DNA from: Chaetomium olivaceum
Lineage: Eukaryota; Ascomycota; Sordariomycetes; Sordariales; Chaetomiaceae
Direction: 5' to 3'
DNA: 64,000 bases
NCBI GenBank assembly: GCA_039881045.1
Contig: JAYWVB010000018.1
Coordinates: forward strand, 186,001 to 250,000
In this document: one piece after another, positions 20,011-29,176 of the stretch
How the letters are laid out: the number at the start of each line of letters is the position of its first letter
Position numbering within the stretch: the first letter of the stretch is position 1
The notes under the pieces: model-generated
Seen by the model: the letters and a program-made list of their open reading frames with translations, nothing else
What the model was told of the DNA's origin: nothing
The model's database searches: none
Translations under genes and position numbers: made by a program

Positions 20011-20262
20011 GTGTGAGTTAGTGAAGTCGGGGTGGGGGCGGCCGTCAAATTGGTGAGGGGGAGATACCATGGTGGGGAGTGATTCTCGTACATACTTGAT
20101 TAGTTGCACATACCTATACTTCGAGTCGATGAATGCATTTTAATATCGGCAAACACTGGCCTTTCCCGCCCCTAAGCTACATGAAGTAATCACCGCGTGC
20201 TGTGAATTGTTTCGTTCAAAGATACCCGCTGAAATGGCCCACGCCTTAACATGTCGCAGGAT
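20011..20262. other. convergent 3' spacer
   Basis: Short region between the 3' ends of the pectate lyase and the NLR. No gene seen. Confidence 0.4.
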
Positions 20263-22347
20263 TCAACGCGGCCAATGCTCGACCATTTGGTCATAGACCC
20301 ATTCCCCATGGGCCTCGGCCACGTATGAGTCACCTTGTAGAGCTTGTCTCACCAGCTCTGCCTTCTCACGCCAGGCAAAGGCCTCGGTGCTACCGCCGTC
20401 TTCGGCGAGCAAGGCCAAGGACAGCATGTATGACGCCCTTGCAACCTCGCAGTCCGCGACCTTCCAGTACTCCATCATGCTGACTGCCTCGCAAAAATGC
20501 TTCCTGTTCGGGCAATATGCAGTTAGCGTTTGTCTGTAGGGAGGTTTGAGGCATGCGGTGGGAGGGCTTTGGGATGACGAAATGGTCGGGAGGACAGCTT
20601 ACACGGCCGTAGCCAGACTGTCGTCGGGCTTGGAGGTGTAATACTGACGCAGCGCCACCACCGCTAGCTTATATAGGCACATAGCCGCGTCACCAGAGAG
20701 TCCCAAGCCGTCGTCCTTGAGCCTCTGGTGCCCTCTACAAAACATATCTTTGGCTTCCAGCAAGTTCCCCACGGATAGGAATAGATTTCCCATGTGTACG
20801 AAGTATCTACGATGTCGGGTTTTTCGTGTGTTAGGACTGAACACTTGCTGGAGAGGGTGGTATAGTTTGATGCTCCCCTGAAACTTGGCCTAAGCCCAGA
20901 AAGCTGCTTTGCCTTGTCGAAGCACTCGATGGCGTCGCTGTAGCGGCCTAAGCCCGTGTAGCATCTGCCCAGGTTGTGGTAGTTGATGACGACATTACGC
21001 TTCACCTCCTTAGCGACGGTCTCTTTGCAAATGATGTGGAACCGTAAGGCTTCGCTGTGGTTCTGTAGCGATGGGTTGAGGTTCCCGAAGTTGTTCATGA
21101 CGACCCAGATGTCCTCGTGGCCCGCGGGGAGGTTGTCGCTTCGGAGTTTGAGAGCGATGTCCAGCAAGGACTTGGCACCGCAAAAGTCGCCGCTCATTTC
21201 CTTCTCAAGAGCTGCCGTATTGCAGATATGGGCGTCCGCGAGCGGGCCCTCTTGGGCGAGTCCGGTGGAGTAAAAGCTTTGCATGGTCGCCTTGACCGTC
21301 CGTGAGAGCTCCTTAGTCGACCCAATTTCGACTTGATAGTACGCAGCGTTACACATCAAACAGCGGGGGGCGGTAGATGCCTGAAGGCCAGGAATTGCGT
21401 TGGAAACACCATCGGAAGCGGTGACAGCGGTTGCTGTACCAGCCCAAGTCCCTAGGTGGTCTCGAAGCGCGTAAACGTGTTGGATGAGGCTTGCACAATC
21501 CTTGAACCGGGGATTAAAAGTCCTCCATGTACCTGCTTCGGAAATGACTCATAGAGGAGCTTGCTGAGGTCGAAAAAGGTATTTTGCAAGTCCTTGATGT
21601 AGTACCGGAATTCGGTTTGTATTAGGCGATGTGTTGACAGCGTGTTAGTGGTAGAATCTCTCTGCGCCAAAGCGCATGAGACAAGCTCGTCGACGACATC
21701 AGCAACTCTGTGAATAGTTGTTAGTTCGGATGTGAAGGATGGGACCGCTTCCAGTGCGATAACAAAACGGCATACGTACTGGACCTCATCATGACAGAAC
21801 TTCAGGTGATCCGGCAGGTCTACGGTAGGCTCCATCGAAAAAAGGGACTCCGGAACGGCATCGGGGGCGAGAAGCGAGAGAATGCCTAGGACTGTCGAAG
21901 CTGAGGGGGTGAGACTTTGGAAAGACATGATGAAAACGGTCTTGACTCCATCTGTATACCCAGCATGTATCAGTTCTGAGCTGTGCGCGTCGCGCACTTT
22001 CTGAGAGTGCCGGGAATGCATCTTGAGGTACTTTGCCATGGACCAATTCTTCTTGAACATGAGCGACGCCGCTTGTGTGAGGGCTAAAGCGTGGCCACCG
22101 AGGGTCTCAGACAACATCCGAGCGACCTGGTCGTCCGAGGAATTTGGAAGCGAGATGCCAAGCAGTTGGAGGGCAAAGGAGGCTCCCTCGTCCACAGGGA
22201 AAGAAGTGATGGCGATGCTTGAATTGGCTGGGTGGGTCGCAAATAGACGACTGGACCCCACAACCGGACACTTAGCTCCACACCGACATTTCGGACATCA
22301 CCAACTTCAACTTTACACAACTCGTCCAATTCTAGGCTAAATTTAAC

Positions 22348-23961
22348 ATGGCTACTATCCGCGAAGAGCTTATTCAATTGGCTATAACTGATATTCAACA
22401 GGGTCTTTGTTCCATACGTTCTGCGGCTGAGAAATACAGCGTTCCCTCTTCCACGCTGTCAGACCGACTCCATGGCTCACAACCACAAAGACAAGCCAAA
22501 ACCCACAATCAACGGCTCAGCCCTGTGCAAGAAGAGTATGTGGTCGACTGGTGCCTCAATGAAGAAAAGTCTGGAAGGGCTCCTAGCCGTAGCCAGGTCG
22601 TAGGTTTCGCGCAGGCCATCTTAGCTGAAGGAGGTGATCGTCAGCCCCTGGGTGCCAGATGGATCGACCGCTTCCTACGCCGCCACAATGCTGTCAAAAC
22701 TAAGAAATCAGCTTTGTTGGAAAGCTCTCGTACGAAAGGCTCTACACGGGAAGCCTACCAAGCTTTCTATAGGAGGCTGGAGTTCCACATCCGCGACAAG
22801 AATATTATACCCGCGAATATAGCCAACGTCGACGAGCATGGCATGCAGGAGATGGAAACCACGGCTGGCACGGTCATTGGCAGTTCCCTCACACGTAGAG
22901 CTTATACAACTAGCTCTGACACAACGACGTGGGTTACTGTCATTGAGTGTGGCACTGCAGAGGGGGTCCGACTCTCGCCAACTATAGTCTTTACCGGTGC
23001 CTCCCTTCAGGGACAATGGTTCCCTCCCAAAGCCGAGCTAGAGGTAGACTTCCTGGACTGGAAGTTTGACTACAGTCTCACAGGCTGGAGCAATAGCCAG
23101 ATTGCCTTGAAGTGGCTGAAAGAGGTGTATCTACCACAAACTCAGCCTCAAGGTGACGAGTGGAGGTTACTCATCCTCGACGAACATTCTAGCCACACAA
23201 CCGGTGACTTCATGGCCACAGCTTGGCTTAATAAGGTTCAGCTGGTCTATCTACCTGCTCATACCTCCCACAAGACCCAGCCTCTCGACCGCAGTGTTTT
23301 CTCAGCACTGAAAAGCTATTTCCGGCAAGCTACCAAGGCGCTCGCAAGCTTCACGGCATCAGCTGCTGTAAACAAGCGACGGTTCCTCTATTGCTATAGA
23401 GATACATCCAAGCTTGGAATGTCAGCTAGGAATATTATCTCTGGGTTCAGAAACACCGGTATTTGGCCCCTAGACCCATCCAAAGTGCTGGATGACCCCG
23501 AGGCAGTCCTGGAAAGCCAGGCCCTCCCTGTACGGCCGAAAACACCACCCCCTGAGCCTAGGACTGAGTTCTGGACACCTCAAAAGAGCCAGGACATCCG
23601 TACGCACCAGCAGGGTGTAAGTGAGGGTATGGAAGCTAGTGGACGGCTGACAAGGACTCTGTTGGCCAAGGCAGGCAAGGCTTTGGATGCTAAGAATGCC
23701 GAGATGGTATCTTTGAAGGCCCAGGTCGACCACTTGACGAAGGAATTAGAGTCCCACGAGCCACAGGGCCGTAAGAGGGTCAAAGAGAATGCCAATGATA
23801 AATTTACAAGGATAGAGGATATTATCCAGGCGAAGGAGGATTCGATGAAGTCTCCTAAGAAGAAAAAGAAGAAGACACAACAGGACAGTCAAGTAGTCAA
23901 GGAAGCCGAAGAAATAATTGTACGCGGCTTAGAGACTATTCGCCAGGTAGAAGAGGAATAG
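22348..23961 (+). CDS. pogo/Fot-type transposase of the NLR-inserted element
   Basis: An intact intronless frame of 537 codons from an ATG 101 bp inside the element. The N-terminal Psq-type helix-turn-helix (IRSAAEKYSVPSSTLSDRL) is followed by a CENP-B-type region (RPLG-like LGARWIDRFLRRH). The DDE core has Asp162 (NVDEHGM), Asp278 (LILDEHSSH) and Asp314 (QPLDRSV). The last two are 35 apart, as in copy A, but the sequences are otherwise distant, so this is another family. The lysine-rich C-terminus lacks a zinc knuckle. Catalytic residues are present, so activity is plausible. Confidence 0.92.
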   Translation: MATIREELIQLAITDIQQGLCSIRSAAEKYSVPSSTLSDRLHGSQPQRQAKTHNQRLSPVQEEYVVDWCLNEEKSGRAPSRSQVVGFAQAILAEGGDRQPLGARWIDRFLRRHNAVKTKKSALLESSRTKGSTREAYQAFYRRLEFHIRDKNIIPANIANVDEHGMQEMETTAGTVIGSSLTRRAYTTSSDTTTWVTVIECGTAEGVRLSPTIVFTGASLQGQWFPPKAELEVDFLDWKFDYSLTGWSNSQIALKWLKEVYLPQTQPQGDEWRLLILDEHSSHTTGDFMATAWLNKVQLVYLPAHTSHKTQPLDRSVFSALKSYFRQATKALASFTASAAVNKRRFLYCYRDTSKLGMSARNIISGFRNTGIWPLDPSKVLDDPEAVLESQALPVRPKTPPPEPRTEFWTPQKSQDIRTHQQGVSEGMEASGRLTRTLLAKAGKALDAKNAEMVSLKAQVDHLTKELESHEPQGRKRVKENANDKFTRIEDIIQAKEDSMKSPKKKKKKTQQDSQVVKEAEEIIVRGLETIRQVEEE

Positions 23962-24041
23962 AATCATCAAGTTTGTATGCATATTGCTTAAGAAATGGAT
24001 GAGGTAGACGCTGTTGAACCTGGTGGTGATGGTGGCGCCAA

Positions 24042-24075
24042 GTGTCCGATTGTGGGGTGTGTCCGGTTGTGGGGT
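24042..24075 (+). repeat. two 17-bp subterminal units, right end of the NLR-inserted element
   Basis: GTGTCCGATTGTGGGGT is followed directly by the same unit with G for A. The left end carries a single reverse-complement unit near 22256-22272. Confidence 0.8.
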
Positions 24076-25353
24076 CCAGTCGTCTATATGCCTCCTGGTG
24101 GTGATGAGGACAGAGCCATCGTTTGACACCGGCCAGAACTGTAAAATCAACGCGGGATCTTCGGCGTTGTCAAATATCAACAGCTATTTCGAATCTGCAT
24201 CCATGTTACACAGCGCATCAGCATTTGCAGTCGCTTCTTGTGGTGGCATCGAACGTACCTGTTTTTTGAAGCCAGTCGAGGAATACAATCCGGCTGTGCG
24301 ACGTCGACACCTGGTCGTCCGACCCCAAGCCCAGCAAGCGAGCCGCCTGGGCAAAGCTCTGTTCTAAGCCCACCAAGGTCTGGGCGTGGACCCAGAAGAT
24401 GGCGTTATATTCACCCTCGTGCTGGTGCGCGTACGACAGCGCAATTTGAGTTTTTCCAACGCCACCGATGCCGTGGAGAGCCACAGACAGCAGTGTGTCT
24501 TGGCCTGGCCGCGGGGCAATGTGTGAGTGGATGGCAGCCAGCTCCTTACCTCTCCCAAAGAAGCGGGGGTTTCTCGTTGCCGGTAACATCCGAGTAGGAA
24601 TCGGTTGCTTCGTCACGGCGGAAGTGGTTGGTGTTTCGAGCAAGAGGGTCTGCAGACGCTTGAAGTCATCCGAGTGGGTGGCGGGCCGCGTGGGGGAGGG
24701 GATTCGGGCCATATGGTCAGCGGCTTCTTGGAGCTGCGACATAACAGCTCGATATTGCGTCGTAATGTCATCCCAATCTGACTCGACCAATCCGCTAGGA
24801 TCACTGAGCCTAAAAGCCGTGATGATGTTTAGCCAGAGAGTGACCAAGTCCTTGGACACCTCCACGTATATATCCCGGTTCTTCTTCTGTTGGTCGAGGC
24901 TCCTCAAGGTCTGCATCGTCTGGTTCATGCACTCGAGCTTACCCCCAATGGTCTTGACGATGCGGTTGATGCGGCTGAGGGCTCCGGGATAGTAGAGTGA
25001 AAGCTACACAGTAGATTGTTAGGTATTTAAGGGTCTCCGCGAAAGGACGGAGCTCACGCACCTTGATGACCAACAACAATAGTCCCCACATCATGGAAAT
25101 GTCCACTTTATTTTGCATCAAGGCCACAAACGAATCTGCAAATTCTTCGTAATGTTCAAGGGTGGGAACAACAAGAAGAAGCAGGTCCGCTTGTTCCGAT
25201 TCAGTGTTATGGAGTTCGTGGGCTAACGATGTTAAGCCATGTCGGAAGGTCTCCGATGACACAACGGCAAGAGCGTCCTTGAGGTCGTCTCTTTCGAGGC
25301 GGTTACGGCACCGCGTGATTGTCGAGCCCCATGCATCAACGTAGATATGGTCG

Positions 25354-26511
25354 CTGAAAAAGAGTTAAGGCATGTTAGAATCCATCATGTGGCTATGTTG
25401 ATATGCTCGACGAGGACAAACTGGGAAGTGAATGGTACGGGGTTGGGGGAGGACGCAACTAATCGAGTCCGACCATGATGCTCCGCAGAGTCTCGCAATC
25501 GCCAGCAGTCGTATTGGCCAAAGACTGGAGTCTAAAGGAGTCGAGCTTCATGCTCCAACATCTCAGGTTGGCTCGCTTGAAGGCAGTTGCTCGAAGTTTA
25601 TCTTAAAATTTGAAGGCTGGGGCGACATGGGGATAATTGCAGGAGTGTCGAAATAATCGAGGGAGCGTCGAAGAGCGGACTCGAGGCAGGCGACTGGTAC
25701 ATGCCACCTTGCCTACCCAAGATGTGAGTGAGTGGGGCTCGATACCCTGAAAACTGCGGCGCATCATTCTTTGGTGAGCTCTTCATCTCTGATCTCATCT
25801 TCGAGGGGCACGGCGTCAAAGAGGCTACCAATGTCTGCCATGGGAAAGGCATCAACCAGGTTGATGCGGCCTTGTCTTGCTATGCACTGGAGAGCGGCCT
25901 GACGTCTATTTTGAACAGCGATATGCAGGGCGGGGAGACTCGCGCTGCCCATTTGGCGGCCAACAAGGGCCATATCCTGCTCGGAACGGTGCTGGTCACA
26001 CAGCATTCGAGGCAACCATATCTCGTTACCGCTCGGGCCCGGCGAGAGTGACCGCCACCATCCTCTCAGCCCAATATCAGCGCTCTTCGTCATGCTTGCA
26101 CAGTGCCATCTTTTGCAATACAAACCAGGTCGCGTGTAGGTTCCGGCCACGAGGTCGTCCAACCCTTTCTATAAGAATTGAAGGTCTCCCGAGCTGTTGC
26201 CACAACTCAAATGCCCTGGACCCTGTTATTGCCAATCCAGGAGCGACCTAGACCGGGCCCTATTAATCCACCTCTATCACTGAACAGCAGCCCGTATGAA
26301 AGGAGGACCTCGCTTAGCAGGTGATGTGATGTAAGGGCCAACCCCGCCCTGCCATGAACATGGGCGGGCGGGATTTTGTATTTGGACAACACATTCCTCA
26401 CGATCAGCACATCTGCAGGTATCCATCGGGACAGTGGGTGGGGCGGGCGACTTACCAAGTGTAGGCAGAATTGGCGAGGACGGATGGAGGTTTAGCAAAC
26501 AGAAGGACGGG
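25354..26511. other. region upstream of the NLR, no clear gene
   Basis: The unlocated first NLR exon is probably in 25354-25620. On the minus strand at about 25800-25930 a short text (LPALHIAVQNRRQAALQCIA) looks like half an ankyrin repeat, but no further repeats follow. I do not call a gene. Confidence 0.35.
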
Positions 26512-26513
26512 TA

Positions 26514-28391
26514 ACGTACTTGCATAACGAGTGGCCCACCATAACGAGTGGGCCACTTTTCCCGGACCTCAACCACCTCGTGTAAGTCAATTCAGCCACA
26601 ACAACTCAAATCAATTGAAACTACTCGGTATCACCATCTTCAGATGTCTCGCAAACTACTTGACATGTTCGTGCATTGTGGCCGGGCTTCTTGCAGTTGC
26701 TGCAGAGCCGAATGCGTGGCCCACCCACTGTTATACAACCACTACTCCCAGACGTTTCCTCGCAGTCCTTATCACCAAGTCCCCGATCAGCCATCAAACC
26801 CTTTGCCTCTTTTAAACTAAGTGATCCTCCTTCCTGCAGACGCGTTTTCTTTGTCCTACGGCGCTTGCTTAGTCGCTCATTTGCTGTACGAAGTTCCTGG
26901 GCCTCAGCTCGGAGCAACACCATTTCATGTGCCAACTTTGAGATGCTCTTGGCCTGCAAGTCGATGATGTCAAAAATGTGAGTCGGAGAGCTACCTTGAT
27001 GGTTCTCGATCTTCCGCTTGAGAGTGATGGAGCTCTTGGTCGCGTCGTACGCATTGGATGGGGTCTTCAGGGCCCAGGTCGAGGCTGTTCCGGGACGCGA
27101 GTTTGGAGGAGATGGGGTAAGTGGCTTAAGGTCGAGGCAAGAAACTACCAATTCAGGGTCAAAAGGAACTAGGCCAGTTGCTCTAAAGCCCGCTCGTATG
27201 TTGTTCGCTGTGACGGAAGCGTGAAATGCCTCGACAAACGCGTCGAAGAAGTCCTCCTTCGTAATGTGGGTGATCTGCATCCGCATCATCTGCTCAATCT
27301 GCTTGCCGTACAAGGCCTTAAGCCGACTAAAACACCCAACATCGAGGGGCTGGAGAAAGTGGGAAGAATGGGGAGGCATGCAAAGTGTAATAATGTTGTT
27401 GGCCTTGCAGAAATCTTCGAAGTCGATCGAGTGGTGGCTTTCGTGGCCGTCGAGGATAAGCAGTCGATGTACCCCTCTCGTACGGCGTTTGGTAGCCTGG
27501 TCGAAATGTTTTAGCCAATCGACGCCAATCTCATTTGTTGTCCAGCCACTTTCGCTTGTGTAGACTCTCCATTCGGGCTGGAATCCGCTGTCCTGGTACC
27601 AGGGGAGGAGGTGGTTTTTCCCCTTGACGACAAAGTACGGCGGCACGACCCAGCCATCCGCACACACAGCTTGGATCACCGTAACCCACTCCCGATTGCC
27701 AGGCTGCTTTGTGCGCGGCCTCCCACGGCGCTCGGAGCTCGTCACGACCTTTGCACTCGAAAGCATGCCCATCTGGAACCCAGTCTCGTCGAAGTTGTAG
27801 ATATCCCCCTCTTGGATCGCGTATTTGTCGATTACGTTGCGTACGAGCCGAAACCACGCGTTTACTACCTCGGGATCTTCGCATTGGGCCCTCTGATAAT
27901 CGATTTGACGTCGGAAACGCGTTGCAACCTTGGAATGTCGCTTTACGAAACCGTTTGCCCATCGGGGTCCGACGGGCGACGCGCCGCGTGCGGCCCGAAG
28001 GCGATCGGCCATTTCTCGAAGGTCCGAGAGCTGAGGCTGAAATCCTCGCGCATCAAGGTCGAGTACCCTCTCAAGAAGGACTTGTTCCTCCAAGTCGGTC
28101 AATTTTCGAAGGTTAGCTGGTATTTCTGGTCGTGGTTGCTTTCCAGCGCGTCGGTGTCGCAGTGAGCTTCGTGGAATCTCGTAGATCGTAGCAGCCTTCC
28201 GTACGGAAAGTTTAGGGTCTTTTTTAAGAGCTTCAAGCGCAAGGATTATACGACTCTCTTTTGGAAGAGGTTCCATTTTGCATTGTGAAGGAAATTCGTG
28301 ATGAAGTTGGGAGGTTGCAAAAGGAAGAAAAGTGGCCCACTCGTTATGGTGGGCCACTCGTTATGGTGGGCCACTCGTTATGCAAGTACGT
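26514..28391 (-). mobile_element. pogo-type DNA transposon, copy B
   Basis: The copy is 1878 bp, inverted relative to copy A and flanked by TA (26512-26513 and 28392-28393). The termini match copy A. The 5' end (right side here) has three 17-bp units instead of four, which accounts exactly for the 17-bp length difference. No other difference was noticed. It sits in a gene-poor stretch. Confidence 0.93.
26621..28276 (-). CDS. pogo/Fot-type transposase, copy B
   Basis: 551 residues, identical to the protein of copy A, including the three catalytic Asp and the C-terminal CCHC knuckle. The ATG is at 28276. Frames on the opposite strand also match between copies, so synonymous sites are conserved as well. 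An intact, probably active transposase. Confidence 0.93.
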   Translation of the reverse strand: MEPLPKESRIILALEALKKDPKLSVRKAATIYEIPRSSLRHRRAGKQPRPEIPANLRKLTDLEEQVLLERVLDLDARGFQPQLSDLREMADRLRAARGASPVGPRWANGFVKRHSKVATRFRRQIDYQRAQCEDPEVVNAWFRLVRNVIDKYAIQEGDIYNFDETGFQMGMLSSAKVVTSSERRGRPRTKQPGNREWVTVIQAVCADGWVVPPYFVVKGKNHLLPWYQDSGFQPEWRVYTSESGWTTNEIGVDWLKHFDQATKRRTRGVHRLLILDGHESHHSIDFEDFCKANNIITLCMPPHSSHFLQPLDVGCFSRLKALYGKQIEQMMRMQITHITKEDFFDAFVEAFHASVTANNIRAGFRATGLVPFDPELVVSCLDLKPLTPSPPNSRPGTASTWALKTPSNAYDATKSSITLKRKIENHQGSSPTHIFDIIDLQAKSISKLAHEMVLLRAEAQELRTANERLSKRRRTKKTRLQEGGSLSLKEAKGLMADRGLGDKDCEETSGSSGCITVGGPRIRLCSNCKKPGHNARTCQVVCETSEDGDTE

Positions 28392-28393
28392 TA

Positions 28394-29176
28394 GCGCTGG
28401 CGCCAAATTATCTGATTTAGAGGTCTCAGTGTTCAGCATGGGAGAATACTGTATAACCAAGACGCCGAATTGTTCTTTCCGCGCTCCTGCATTTAATCTC
28501 CCTACCTTTATGAGTGAATACGGTAATGCCCATGCTATGGCGATGTTATGCTGAAAGTCAGAGAAATACTGGCTTCGGGTGTCGGTAGATATTCTGATGA
28601 TAGCTCGAACAAACTAGAAGTCCGCTAGCTACAATGGTTATACTGTCTTGTTTACAGTGTTTATAAAGTAGCTGTACAAGGTGCTGGCCGGATAACAGCT
28701 GCAGGTAGGCGCACAATGTTCTATTCATATAACTTGAGGAGAGAAAAGCTAAAATGCAGGGTTTTGTAAAAGGTTTCCTCTTCTAGAACCCTGCGCATAT
28801 AACTCAAGGGGTCCGAACAGGCCTCGCATCGGGGGTCTCCCAGGCCGGTCCCAGAGCCAAGACGTGTTCGGCGCGTGTATGTTGGGGGGTCCTTTGGGTA
28901 TAGCCCAAGGCCGCTCAGCTAGAGTGAAGCCCGAGCCCATGAGAAGATGTAGGATAGTCTTATTGTCGCTAAATCTACCGTCGTTTTGGATTGCGGTGGA
29001 ATCAGGGCGTCGCTAGAGGTTAAAGGAGTACCAGAGAACCTATAACTAACACTTATTTTTGACTTGTTTTTCAAGGGTTTAAAATTTATAGTATATTGAT
29101 AGGACGTTCTATCCCAGAAGGGAGCAATCCCTGAATCGGGATTTGCTACCACTGGACCTGAGAAAACAGCTGATTC
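28394..29176. other. intergenic, no gene seen
   Basis: Between pogo copy B and the 3' end of the HET gene. AT-richer than average; short frames only; no repeat boundary recognised. Confidence 0.4.

Larger units (their letters stand above)
22247..24084 (+). mobile_element. pogo/Fot-type transposon inside the NLR
   Basis: The element is 1838 bp between TA duplications (22245-22246 and 24085-24086). A 26-bp perfect terminal inverted repeat begins GACGACTGGACCCCACAACC. The right end has an extra tandem 17-bp unit (24042-24058 and 24059-24075, GTGTCCGRTTGTGGGGT), while the left end has one. It is oriented opposite to the host gene. Confidence 0.92.
20263..25353 (-). pseudogene. NLR (DUF7708-like, NB-ARC, TPR) split by a transposon
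   Basis: The gene reads right to left. Exons from 25353 encode an N-terminal helical domain like DUF7708 (DHIYVDAWGSTITRC; MMWGLLLLVIK). The NB-ARC follows: P-loop GIGGVGKTQIALSYAH (about 24440), LLIFDNAED (Walker B, about 24175) and SVLITTRRH. Here a pogo-type element (22247-24084) sits inside the codons. Joining across it gives RRH-IFATHP in frame. The downstream NB-ARC/ARC text (GGHALALTQAASLM; MSFQSL; ILSLLAPDAVPESLF) leads to TPR repeats (NYHNLGRCYTGLGRYSDAIECFDKA) and a stop at 20263. A second lesion is a T-run at 21516-21519, one base short for the frame into FKDCASLIQH. A 38-bp intron near 20845 is possible. The first exon was not found. Intact relatives are intracellular sensors in fungal incompatibility or defence. 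Confidence 0.85.

Noticed and set aside
25764..26162. Possible ankyrin-repeat gene on the minus strand
   Set aside because: Only half a repeat is recognisable; no second repeat and no splice-linked continuation.
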